Source: Fusarium oxysporum f. sp. lycopersici 4287 (lineage: Eukaryota; Ascomycota; Sordariomycetes; Hypocreales; Nectriaceae). From it: 64,000 bases of DNA. A program made the position numbers and the translations under genes. The notes under the pieces were generated by a model, which had not been told where the DNA came from, did no database searches, and saw only the letters and a program-made list of their open reading frames with translations. Where the stretch lies: NCBI RefSeq assembly GCF_000149955.1, contig NC_030987.1, forward strand, positions 652,003 through 716,002, in the 5' to 3' direction. Shown here piece by piece: positions 10,294-20,543 of this stretch (positions within the stretch are counted from its first letter, which is position 1; every line of letters begins with the position of its first letter).

Positions 10294-12108
10294 TTATAGT
10301 GCTGCGTACTTAAAAGCAGGCTCATCAGGCTGACAAGTAGTGTTCAGCTTGGGCATCTCCCCATCGACGAAATAGTTCTTGACAATCTCCTGGGTACAGT
10401 TCGATGGGTGAGCCATCAGTCCGTGCTATAAGTCTCAGTTAGCAAAGATTCAACAGAAAGCTGGGATTTGGGGGTACTTACACCGACACCTTCGTGAACC
10501 ACGACTCGACTTCCTCGGAACTGAGCTGAAACGCCCCAGGCACTACTCAAAGGTGTAACAGGATCATATCGTCCATTAACGATAAGAAGCGGGTTTCTCG
10601 TCTTGACATTTCTCAGTTTGTTAATGTCAATCTGCTCCGTAGCAGAAAACTTCCATTGCGCACAGAATAGTCTTGCAACTGTTCCCAGTTCAGAGAAAGA
10701 TCCCTCAGTGCGATGAGCTTGGAAAATCGAGAACAAATCATCCTGATCCTCAACTCGGAACGAAGAGTCGCTGCATGCAATGCCGTTGGTGACGAATTCA
10801 GCTGCAATGTTCCATTCGCTTTCCAGCGGGCTTTCATTCCTGGTATTGAACATGGCTGTCATGTTATTGTTGAAAAGGCCTTCAATGCGGCTGATGATGC
10901 TGGGATATGTAACGGGGTTATAGAGTTCTCCGAAGATGAAGGTTTTGAACGTGGCGATGAGAAGGTTTAGATCGTCACTAGGGAGATCCTCGTCATTGGC
11001 ATCGCCGCCTGGCAGAGTTCCGTTGAGATAGCCCTCGAGCATCTCTCTAAACTCTGTGAGGAGGCTCTCGCCTGTTGTGCTGTTTCCGTGGTAGTCTGCA
11101 AGAGAGCAGAGTTCCTTTCCAGACTCAACACACTCGTCCAAAAGATTGGAAAGTGATCGCTCGGCATCTCTCATGCTGTTGATCCAGGTTGTAGCCGCAT
11201 AATCATCGGCTTTCAAATTGGCGTCGATCAACATACGGCCAATACGCTCAGGGAACATAGAAGCAGTAACTTGACCTAGGATAGTGCCATAAGAGACTCC
11301 CCAGTAGTTAAGCATGGGCCCTTGACCCAACGCATCAACGATAGAGATCATATCCCTCGCGACAAAAGGCGTTCCAACGAAACGACCTGTATCTTGTCGA
11401 CTCTCATAGCAATTTTCCGCCATGGTACGGGCAAGTTCCCAAGTCTCATTTCTGACAAAACCCCAGGTCTCAGCCTGCGGAATCGTGTTGAACTCTCTGC
11501 GACGCAGACTTGCTGCACTTGTGAGATTCGTTCCAGTGCCGGAGCCTGTTCCATTACAGATGAAAGGAATTGTACGACCAGTGCCTCTGAATTTACAGTT
11601 AGTGTTACATAATACCAAGAATTGGAAGAGGCTGAGCCTACCGGGGGTCGAATCCAATGACATCATATTGTCCGCCAAGAACTCTGCGATGCATGTCAGC
11701 ATTGAATTACAATTTTACCAAGGCAACCTACTTGGCAAGTTCCATTCCCGACCAGACGATAGCTTCAACGCCCGAACCGCCGGGGCCGCCGGGGTTGTAA
11801 AGAACACTGCCTAGATAGGGCTTCTTGGTGGCTTTGGCTTTGATCAAGTCAAGTTGAATGGTCTCGCCGTTGCTAGCGGAGGTATAGTCCAAAGGAACAG
11901 AGAGTCTGGCGCAGTCATAATTTCTTTGTCGTCTGTTTGTTGAATTATCTCCAAAGTCCAAGTCACATTCTGACCAGTCGATTTTGGAGCTGTTTGAGTT
12001 CTTCAGGTCATCTCTGGGTTTCAAAGTAGCGAAAACATCTTTTGGTAAAGATGAGGCCTGTGCTGCCTGGAGAAGAAGATGGCTCAGAAAAACAGTTTGA
12101 AACTTCAT
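10294..12108 (-). CDS. Secreted tripeptidyl-peptidase-like alpha/beta hydrolase (TAP family)
   Basis: Four exons (12108-11732, 11683-11642, 11586-10482, 10425-10294) give 551 aa with continuous frame across introns of 48, 55 and 56 nt. A signal peptide is visible (MKFQTVFLSHLLLQAAQASS). The oxyanion region YNPGGPGGSG, the nucleophile in NYWGVSYGTILG (Ser), the acid in NGRYDPVTP (Asp) and the His restored by splicing in GVGHGL make a complete catalytic triad. The C-terminal TAP-like extension is also present. Relatives are secreted tripeptidyl or prolyl aminopeptidases that trim extracellular peptides. Several N-glycosylation sites (for example NGT, NNMT) agree with secretion. Specificity is not determinable. 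Confidence 0.88.
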
Positions 12109-13203
12109 GATGGAGAGATTGTTAAGAGAATACGATATAGAACATTCCAAAATCTCGGGATATTCTTAATTCTATTTAAGCATAACTCTGTAGGACTTTC
12201 AGCCTGCTCATCCTTCATCGCGACAGCACTGCCTTGTTTGTTGATCCAAGGCTATGTTTCTCGGCAAAAGCCAAGGATTAGTCGTACGTAGAGATGGAAC
12301 AGCCCAGACTCCACTACCCAACCAAATCCCAATTCCCAAGACGCGTTAATCCGTGGCTCAACAGCTGAGCCTTGCTAGCGGTATATTTCGCCTGAAATGG
12401 AAAGTGGACTCAGGCGCTGGCCAAGAGAATGAGATATGCCTTGGTGGCCAACGGCTTGGCGACATTCTTTAGTTCTCAGCTTGCGAACATCGACGTTGGC
12501 CCTAGGCTAAACGATACGTCATGACGAGGCTCGCCAAGTGAAGGGTCCAGGATTAGGATTGAAGGATTAAGGCTCATGATTTAGCCCAATGGATGTGCAT
12601 ACGGTGAAACAAAGAGCGATGCTGTCAAAGTATTGGCATATGATGCATCTCATGAGACTTATCCATGGTAAATTCTAACTTTTGCAGTGCTTACTCTGAC
12701 AGCGGATAAAATTCGGTATGGGTATTTTATTTCGCAAGGCGCAACATTTTATGTAAATTAGAAATTACGATAGACATCCACACTAAACACTCGACATATT
12801 GTTGCCCTATGCGAGTGTCGGTGTGATAAGAGACTATGTTCATGTTACCAGAACCTCCGAATATTTGTCGGGTTTCGGCCCCGCACTATGACATTTAAGC
12901 CATCAAGGCGAAAGACAAAGATTGGCTTGATCACTGGATACACAAGGCTTTAAGGCCAGTTGTAGCGAGATGATATAGTAACTTGCAGGCACAGTTATCT
13001 AAAGACAGTCAGATTACAGGTAAAGAAGTGAGAGTTTGTAATTTCTGGAGAGTTTAGGATCAAGAGTTTAGGTAAAGCAGTCAACATTGATAAAAGTATT
13101 ATAAAGAGCTTGAGATGAGATAAGTGCCAGGACTCAATCGCCTTGCTCATAGCCATTAACCCCATGCAGACTTCCTGTTTTTCATCAAGCATTTGTCGTA
13201 AAA
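12109..13203. other. Intergenic region, no gene recognised
   Basis: About 1.1 kb containing the promoter of the secreted peptidase gene. A 65-codon frame at 12995-13192 has no domain and weak coding character. Nothing else is seen. Confidence 0.4.
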
Positions 13204-14626
13204 CTACTCTGTCAACCTGACTCTACCATATACCTTAGTAGCCAACCTCTCCCATTTCTTTTCCTTAACCTGAGACCCATCAACCCCGCGATCTTGGCGC
13301 TCCAACACTATTGAGTCGATAGGCTCGGCTTCGAGCTCACAGTAGGATACGTAAGTCCCTTTCCCATATGGCTCACTCTTCTTCAACCTCCCTTCCCACT
13401 TGCCCCTGCTTGAAAGCCTGAGAATGCAAGATTGAAGTTTGTGAGAAGGAAGCAGCAGTGCTTGGCCGACAATGTCATACTCATTTTCTCCTGGCCTTCG
13501 ACTCAACACGAGTAGTTCACCAAAAATTGGCAAATTGATTATCTTGTCTCCCTCCCGAGCGTCACTACAGAGAAGAGCTCCAATTCTAGATCCAGAAAAG
13601 AGTTCTCTCGTTCCTTCAGGAGACTCCTCGAGAAGCCCGTCAAGTTCGGCTTTTATATCGTTCATAAAATCGAGGTCTTTGTATTTATTACGAACTAGGT
13701 TAGCAGAAAGCTAACCGTGGCTATTTAGAAATATTATCGTGACTATGGCCTCAAATTTGAACGATCTCGGCGGATACTTGCCGTGACCGATAGGCTGGGG
13801 CGAGTTCCTCATCCTAGCTTCCACAAGGAGCCGGAAGAGCTTGTGATCATGATAAACCTCGAGTCCGTTGAGAACGGGGCGGAGCCCAAAAAGCCCTGTA
13901 TAAGAGTCTTCGAGGCCAGTGAACAACTAGGTTAGATCTAAAACAGGATAAGGCTCATAGGTAGGCTCAACAGGTGTGATTCTCTCTGGCCATTCAATCA
14001 GAGGTAGTAGTCCATAGACTTTGTCCTCTGGCCTTGCACATAGAAAAGGCATTGATCGATGAAGTAGTATTGAGGCCGGAATAGACATTAGTACATGTGA
14101 ACCCAAGACGAATCGACAACACTGTAGACCAAGTCCCATTTTGGAACGTTGTCCTTGTAGATCGAAGATTAATCGTGGGTAGATAAGGGCTGTAGATAGA
14201 GTCCCACATCTTTATCTCGGACCTTGAAAAGCCATCGCAGCCACAAAGTATTTCCAGTTGGCCATTGATCCTAGTTGATGCCGCGAATTCTTGGATTATC
14301 CAAACCCGTCTCCAATAGCTCCTACTGGCAAATGCAGTGAAGGCATGAAAGAGCAGGATGGAGAAGTCATGCGTTGACTTAGGCGAATTTTGAAGGAACA
14401 GTTGTAGAAACCCTTCGATTGCTGGCAGTGGGTTATCACCCAAGTGGTATGGCAACGGAGATCTCTCCTGGTAGAATTGAAGTTCTGGGCTCAGGATCAC
14501 AAGACTATCGAAGAAATTGTGTAGTATTTGGCTATTATCTTGATGAGGGCCAACGCAAGCCAATACCTTAGAGGCTCCGGTATATATATCGCTCATCATA
14601 GCAACTTGATAGCTCTTCTCCGTATT
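13204..14626 (-). pseudogene. Broken heterokaryon-incompatibility (HET) domain gene
   Basis: The 5' part keeps HET hallmarks: EKSYQVAMMSDIYTGASKVL, then SYWRRVWIIQEFAAS about 100 residues on. The hallmark RPEDKVYGLLPLIEW lies one frame away, so a frameshift falls between about 14200 and 14139. In that second frame a TAG at 13929-13927 interrupts coding sequence. Another TAG at 13713-13711 may lie inside an intron. The C-terminal 153 codons (13665-13204) contain the glycine-bearing EYDIVGQALLL element common near HET protein C-termini. The N-terminal start of the HET domain is missing: coding similarity stops near 14626, next to the opposite-strand fragment. HET proteins trigger cell death in incompatible fusions; this copy should be inactive. 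Confidence 0.65.
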
Positions 14627-14631
14627 GAGAT

Positions 14632-15579
14632 GTGAAAACAGGTCAACGTATTAACATTTATCAGACCAAGATCCATTTTACATATCCGATAGTCGGCTTC
14701 CGAGGATCTGCAGTGCCCGCCACCCCTGACGATCATTGGATTGTCTCAGTTCGTGACAGGAACGTCGCAATTATCGCAGTTAATACATTCTCCATTGTTC
14801 GTAACCTGTTTCTCAAAGGGCCTGTTTACGACGAGATGGTTTCTCCCGATTCCCGATACCTTATTGTCCTTTCGCCTGAGACTTCTGAGATATCGAGTCA
14901 TGTTAGGGGTGAACATGAAAGTCACGGACTGCTCCTGTCGAAGTTCAGCATAGCGCAGATCGACCACATTTTCAGTATTAGATTTCCAAGCAGACCTCGG
15001 GGAATACTGGCCGTCTCTTCGGATGCCAGGTTTCTGGTTCTGCAAACATTCGATGGATTCCAAAGGGGGGCACTCGCGGTATTGACTAGCACAGGAGAAC
15101 TGCTTTATGAGTTCGCGCTATCCATCGACTCAAACTATGTGTCTCTAATTGAGAACGAATCAATCTTGCCTGTACATGGGCACAATGAATTGACTTTTAG
15201 AAACTCCTCAACCGGCCACCTCATACGCCGCCTGAAAGTCGATTTTGGTTTTGTGCCACGGCGACTCAAATGGAGACTGAAATTCGACGCAATCACTCAA
15301 CATATCCATACAAATTCTGGCACAATTGCACCTCACGAACATTTGACGGACGAAGATCATCGCAAGCTCTCCTTGAACGAGGATTTGATCAGTTGTGGGA
15401 TCAGTGACGATAGGTCTTGGCTACTATGGAACGATAAGAAGGTTTTCTGGCTACCACCAGAATTCCAGCCTTGGGGGAAGAGTATTGAGGTTTTTGGATC
15501 AACGATAATTATTGGGACTGAGACAGGTCGCGTCCTATTCTTCAAGTTTGATTTACATAATCTACTCAAAGTCTTATAG
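14632..15579 (+). pseudogene. 5'-truncated beta-propeller-like fragment
   Basis: A 315-codon frame with even coding character begins abruptly after a stop at 14626. It has no ATG until about residue 69 (near 14836). The sequence consists of repeated beta-strand blocks with D-x-R/SPDSRYL-type turns (VSPDSRYLIVLSP, VSSDARFLVLQT, ETGRVLFFKFD), resembling WD40-like propeller blades such as those at the C-termini of NACHT-WD proteins. Lack of a start and its position against the HET remnant suggest a relic separated from its N-terminal part. It ends 7 bp from the convergent gene's stop at 15587. An unrecognised upstream exon could rescue it, but the HET remnant occupies that space. Confidence 0.5.
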
Positions 15580-15586
15580 AGATTGA

Positions 15587-16682
15587 TCATGCTATGCTAC
15601 TCCGACGTTTGATAAGTCTGCGTAGTGTATGTTCTAGCCCAGCAGTCCGAAGAAGAACATTCCATCTTTGGGAATCCTCTATCCTTCCATAAAGATTCTT
15701 ATCGTCTTTGGCGCCATTTCCAAGCCATTGTGTATAAATCTCAGGGATCAAGCCACGTCGAGCTTGGGCCCTGGAGAGGTTCTCCAGTCCAGCCCAGTTG
15801 GTTCGCAAATTCTCGTACTTCCTGCATGTTACAGCACGTACCGTTCTCCAGCTCCTTCGTTGACTCGACAGGATCGGGTTGCGGGCCATAGAGAGCGACT
15901 TCTCGCTCTTGTTGAGCAACCACGAATTCGATCGCAGTGTTGAGACGTACTCGAACGATCGTCTCAGAAATAAAGTCTTCTACCTTGTCGCTGATAGATT
16001 TAAAAGATAATTGCTGACTCAGTCCGTCTTCCTCGCCTGTCAACGTGAGAAGAGCTGGCATTTTGCCGACGTCAACCATTCTGACATCATATTCGTCGTT
16101 TAAGAGGATTATGGTGACGGCTTTGAATAGGGGTTGCATGACATAGAACCTCTCATCCCTAAATGTTTGGGTCGGGCTAAACCTCTCTCCAATAGGGCAA
16201 GTTTGGACATATTTTTGGATGGATGCCACCTTGCTGCAAATCCTGGCATTGAGGTCATTGATCTGGCCTACCAGTGATACTGTCGGTGTATCCATAGGAG
16301 GACTGCAAGAGACGAATAGCTTTGCTATGAATTGTCCATATTCAATGTCGCTTCGATATAACCGGTACCATTTGTGGTACAGCCAGTTGTGCAAGGCGTA
16401 GGGGAGAAGATTACCTAATCGCGACTGACCCGGAATAATATATATCGGTACATTCTTATTGCAGCAATCCTCGGCGTGGTCGACACTAAGGTCCTCTATA
16501 TGGTTGTGAATACGGTCGGGACAGGTGTTGGGAGGGTAAGGGCACGGTCGGAATGGCAGCCGCACTGAGCGATGATGGATCATTGTGCGATGATTTGCTT
16601 CCATCCGACCGCGAGTCTCGATAAGAATCTCATGCCGCGGTAAAGGAACTCTTCGTTTTAGAGATGGATAAACCCACATCAT
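15587..16682 (-). pseudogene. Unknown gene with a C-terminal frameshift
   Basis: From the ATG at 16682 an open frame of 313 codons runs to a stop at 15743-15741. Near 15770 its coding character moves into the next frame, where QARRGLIPEIYTQWLGNGAK and about 45 further residues run to a stop at 15587. No intron consensus explains the shift, so a one-base indel in the GGGCCC run is likely, either biological or an assembly error. The protein (about 365 aa if continuous) has no family I recognise. It has a His/Cys/Pro-rich N-terminus and a mixed helical body. If the shift is a sequencing artefact the gene is intact. Confidence 0.5.
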
Positions 16683-17085
16683 GGGATTTCTTTCTGTCTG
16701 TGAGTTTGATGGTAAAGTAAGGATGTTCTGGGGCTATTGAGTGGGTAGTTGATATGCTGCCTGAAGTGTGTTTATGAGAGTGTTATTTTGAGATGATAGA
16801 CCTGATAGCTGATTCTTGCATCGCGCGCCTTACTCGAAGTAAGTATGTTTATCTCGGATGAGGAATTTTACTTAAAGGTGAGTACATAGGCTGGGCGACG
16901 GCAACTATTTATAGTTCTATGTGGTTTAAGTTTAGCAGGTTGAAGTATGTTGGCCTCGGAGTCATAAAACTGGAGAATAAACCCTATTTCCTTTAGACTC
17001 AAGGTAGACTAAAATCATGTATCATGCGGCAAGAAACGGAATAATTAAACATGCATGAATTCCAATTAACTATGATTACAGACTC
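16683..17085. other. Intergenic region
   Basis: About 400 bp, AT-rich, upstream of the frameshifted gene. No gene recognised. Confidence 0.35.
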
Positions 17086-17499
17086 TTAACCTAGACTACC
17101 TTGCCCGGCCGATGCATTCGATAAAGTCTTCCTATGCTTCCTGGCTTGCTTTTTGGACATAGGGGAGCTCCCAAGCACATCTCGCTGCGGTAGCAGCTCA
17201 GGTACCTTTTCAGCCAGGGGTTCCAGTCTCCAGTAAAGACTTGGAAGTCCGCTCTCAACCGGAAAGATGACCGCCGAGGTAATGGTTTTGAAGCCAAATA
17301 TCCAAGGATATCCTATCAGCAAACTAGCTATTCCTCTCCCGTGATCAGATTCCAACAAAGCAAAGAACAGATCGTCAGCAGCAGGAGTGACCTCAAAGGA
17401 GCCACCAGTTGACCTGTGTATCGCCCGCAGCATTGTGATTATCCTCTGTGTTTGTTGGTTGGCGATGCTGATCCTCCAAATGGAAGTTAGACCTGACAT
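17086..17499 (-). CDS. Small hypothetical protein
   Basis: Single-exon frame of 137 aa from the ATG at 17499. The middle (residues about 30-95) looks structured: helical, with a hydrophobic segment around SLLIGYPWIFGFKTITSAVI. The tail is basic and Ser/Lys-rich (SKKQARKHRKTLS). There is no signal peptide and no domain I recognise. Coding character is fair, but no neighbour gives context, so this may be an orphan gene or part of a longer spliced gene. Confidence 0.4.
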   Translation of the reverse strand: MSGLTSIWRISIANQQTQRIITMLRAIHRSTGGSFEVTPAADDLFFALLESDHGRGIASLLIGYPWIFGFKTITSAVIFPVESGLPSLYWRLEPLAEKVPELLPQRDVLGSSPMSKKQARKHRKTLSNASAGQGSLG

Positions 17500-18229
17500 G
17501 TTAGCAGCGGGAACAGAGAAGCGAAACGGGACAAGAGCAGCAGAGTGAGAAGGTCGGAGAGAGTAATCGTAGTTAGCTAGACAAGCCAGACAAAGGTAGC
17601 AGAAAATGTGCAGGGAGACAAGAGATTATCACTCATAGACAGATGAAAAAGCAACACAGATGTTCGATGAATTCGATGAATTCGATGGTCTTGGAGCTGG
17701 AGTGAAATGTCTAAGCTACGGTAGGCAGTCTTGTAACCAAGTCGTTGTTTACATGGGACGTCATCGGTCTACATGATATAGATTATGGCAGGTGCTATCA
17801 TTCGTAACTTCCTCCTATCAAGAATGAAGTGTTTAGTCATGCTGGGTATCAGATGGCTGTGTCGAGGGAACCATTAAATGGATATAAAAAGCACAACATA
17901 GAAGGAAACTGGTACGTCCTATCTAATCAGTATATCATAGAAACTGATTTGATCTAAACTTGAAATGCAAGCCTGTGGCGGTTAAGTTATTTAACAAAAT
18001 AAGTTCTGCGTAATGATAGAAAGCCCTCACCTTGGTATACAGGCTGCCCGGCAGAGTTCATGCTTCTCGTAAAGCTGGACTAAACTTGGTCTAAAGATAG
18101 GCTCCTACTACAAATTTTAGGTAAATTTTAATAAATAATATAATAATTTTATCAAAAAGACCTAATTTCATCCTAAGAAAGCCTAAAGCTCTTGTTCTTC
18201 ACCCTCTGGCCATTCCCTGGCTTCTCTCC
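17500..18229. other. Intergenic region with an AT-rich patch
   Basis: About 730 bp without a gene. It includes a short tandem repeat at 17663-17689 and a strongly AT-rich patch near 18110-18180 that may be eroded repeat DNA. Confidence 0.4.
17663..17689. repeat. Short tandem repeat, about three 9 bp units
   Basis: The unit TTCGATGAA is repeated nearly three times, the last copy ending in G. It lies in non-coding DNA and is probably slippage-derived. Confidence 0.7.
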
Positions 18230-19909
18230 TTAATCGAGTCCCGACTGCAACTCAACCTTCCACAACTTCTTATCCAAATACTCCATCTGCTCAGTTCGGT
18301 ACGTATCATCCTCAACATGAACCACAGACGAGTTATCAATATGAAAGACCATATTCTTTCCAGCATCCCACTCATACTCCGGCCACTGAGCATCCCCCAT
18401 ACCTTCAAAGTTGGGATCCATCTTGCTCGCAAAGCTAATCCACATTCTCGACATCTTAACAGCCAACTCATCAAATGACCCAGGTCTAGGTTCCGTCGCG
18501 TTCAATTGAGCCAACCTTTCAGTGTTGCGGAAGACGAATGGGAGATCAACTGAGTGTCCGGCTCCTTGGACTGCGGGCCGATCTCCCGATACAACGTCGA
18601 AGTGATAACTGTACGCTGTGGCGTTACTCTTTGCCCATTTCCTGTTCCATGCTCTCTTCGGTGCATGCATAGCTCTATCACCGCCGAAGGCTACTGCACG
18701 CTTCCACTGCGATCCATACAAAGCCAATGGGCCTGTTGGGCGTCCTTCAAAGGTAGCAGGAAGGCCGACACGTGGAATATCAGGGTACAGAGCTGAGATA
18801 GCTTCGATGGTAGCATTGCTTGCGCCCTCTTTTCGCAGATATGCTTCCCACTCTTGTGTCGTGTTTATGCCACGCTGAGCGAAGAAGTCTCCATCATCTG
18901 ATGCGACTCCATTGATGATTGGCACAGGAACGAATTTGTTCTGTCGAACGAGCTCTGATCGGCTATCACGAATGAAGTCGCCGTCAATAATATCGAGCCA
19001 AACGGGGAACGAGACATTGCCGACGATTTGAGCGAGTTCCAGCGATGGTACCTTTCGCAGACACTGCAGGGAATCCTTCGCGGAAACACAGTTTGTCTTC
19101 TTGAGGAGCGTTTTGTATCCCTTCTCAAAGCTCGGTGCGTCTTTGACCTCTACCTCTCCAAAGGCCGTGGGGAATCCAGTACCACTCTCGAGGATAGCGG
19201 CTCTGAACAGGCCATCATCTCGACCGCCGAAGGCAGTCAATTGGGACGCAATACTTCGTGCTCCTCCGCTCTGGCCCCATATAGTGACCTTTTCGGGGTC
19301 GCCTCCAAAGGCAGCGATGTTCTCTTGGATCCACTGCAGAGCAAGTCTTTGATCTCGGAAGCCATTGTTTCCAACGCCTGCGGACTTGACAGCTGAGCTC
19401 CAAAGGAACCCCCACGCTCCGAGTCGGTAGTTGATTGAGACGCCGATGATGGGTGAGCCTAGCTTGACAGACTCATCGATGATGTAGCTCAGGTTCGAAG
19501 AAGGATCACCACTGAATCCTCCCACAAGACCGCCGCCATGGATCCAGACAAGGACAGGAAGCTTCTCCTTCGCAGCTGCAGACGGGCGAACGACATTCAG
19601 ATGTAAACAATCGTCAGAACCACCTGAAAGAGGTCCGGAAGGATACCCATACTGGTAGCATCTTGACTGGTACTCTGTTGCATTGCGCACGCCTTCCCAA
19701 GTTGAGTTCAAAGGCTGAGGATGTCGAAAGCGCAGGTCGTTCAGCGGCGCCTGTGCATATCTCATACCAAGGAACAAGTCCTGGTTATACGCAGAGTTGT
19801 GAGTCCCATAGTATGAACCATTCTTAAGTTCAACAACAGGACTGTTCCGCGGTACTGAAGCAGCGCCCACGGCAACAGCCAAGGCGAGAATAAGAGAAGA
19901 GCCCAACAT
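18230..19909 (-). CDS. Secreted type-B carboxylesterase/lipase
   Basis: Single exon, 559 aa. The ATG at 19909 is chosen because it starts a clean signal peptide (MLGSSLILALAVAVGAASVP); the frame is open 26 codons further upstream but without such a start. Family features: the oxyanion motif LVWIHGGGLVGG (about 120-131), the nucleophile Ser214 in IWGQSGGARS, an acidic residue in the GVASDDGDFF region and the catalytic His in GAGHSVDLPF. Cys84 and Cys101 are placed for the conserved N-terminal disulphide. Type-B carboxylesterases hydrolyse carboxylic esters, including acyl and aromatic esters and mycotoxin-type esters. The natural substrate is unknown. Many N-glycosylation sites agree with export. 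Confidence 0.92.
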   Translation of the reverse strand: MLGSSLILALAVAVGAASVPRNSPVVELKNGSYYGTHNSAYNQDLFLGMRYAQAPLNDLRFRHPQPLNSTWEGVRNATEYQSRCYQYGYPSGPLSGGSDDCLHLNVVRPSAAAKEKLPVLVWIHGGGLVGGFSGDPSSNLSYIIDESVKLGSPIIGVSINYRLGAWGFLWSSAVKSAGVGNNGFRDQRLALQWIQENIAAFGGDPEKVTIWGQSGGARSIASQLTAFGGRDDGLFRAAILESGTGFPTAFGEVEVKDAPSFEKGYKTLLKKTNCVSAKDSLQCLRKVPSLELAQIVGNVSFPVWLDIIDGDFIRDSRSELVRQNKFVPVPIINGVASDDGDFFAQRGINTTQEWEAYLRKEGASNATIEAISALYPDIPRVGLPATFEGRPTGPLALYGSQWKRAVAFGGDRAMHAPKRAWNRKWAKSNATAYSYHFDVVSGDRPAVQGAGHSVDLPFVFRNTERLAQLNATEPRPGSFDELAVKMSRMWISFASKMDPNFEGMGDAQWPEYEWDAGKNMVFHIDNSSVVHVEDDTYRTEQMEYLDKKLWKVELQSGLD

Positions 19910-20126
19910 TGTCACTAGTAGTTCTACAGACTGCCGATCCCTCTCACCGGTCCAAATAGGATATATATACTCTCCACTTCGAAGCACTTACACCATACCT
20001 GCGGCCATCGGCGCCGAGTTTTAGAGCAGACGGTGCTCGGCGCCGTCGCCGAATATGGTGTCTCCCCACACTCTTGACTCTGGGGTTGCGGGGAAGATCC
20101 CTGAATAGCTTCAAATTTCTGCAGGC
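19910..20126. promoter_or_regulatory. Upstream region of the carboxylesterase gene
   Basis: Immediate upstream DNA of the esterase gene. It contains TATATATA around 19960 in the minus-strand promoter position, about 50 bp before the ATG. Function is inferred from position only. Confidence 0.3.
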
Positions 20127-20447
20127 CTAGCATGCTTTGGGACGAACTACCCGGGCGTACTTCGGGACTTGAGGGTAAATGACGGTTCTCGTGCCTTGGT
20201 TTGAGGGATCGGTGGGCCAGATGATGTATTTGACAGGTAGTGAGATGCTTTGAGGTGGTATTGAGACGGGGAAACATTCGCCGATGAAAATATTGTGGCA
20301 TGGAAGATGGATACTTCGGGGAATGTCTAGATGAGCAGTGCTCAAAAGGCCGCTAGGGTACATATGAGTATTAACGATGAATTCGAACGAGGTATAATTG
20401 AGCCATATGTTAAGAAAGATACTGGTGAAGTCTGATGAGTATCCCAT
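20127..20447 (-). CDS. Possible small hypothetical protein
   Basis: A 106-codon frame from an ATG at 20447, with strong C/G preference at third positions, better than the flanking DNA. The second half (CHNIFIGECFPVSIPPQSI to VVRPKAC) is compact and Pro/Val-rich. No signal peptide and no domain are recognised. It might be the last exon of a longer gene. The case rests on codon bias alone. Confidence 0.3.
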   Translation of the reverse strand: MGYSSDFTSIFLNIWLNYTSFEFIVNTHMYPSGLLSTAHLDIPRSIHLPCHNIFIGECFPVSIPPQSISLPVKYIIWPTDPSNQGTRTVIYPQVPKYARVVRPKAC

Positions 20448-20543
20448 ACATAAACCAGCCTACCTATCTATAAACTCCAAAGCACACCGACTGCACCACG
20501 CTGAACAAATACAAACGACCGCCAAACCCATCCAGTCCATCCC

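Noticed and set aside
17970..18190. AT-rich stretch considered as a transposon remnant
   Set aside because: No terminal repeats, target duplication or coding trace could be seen; left as an AT-rich patch.
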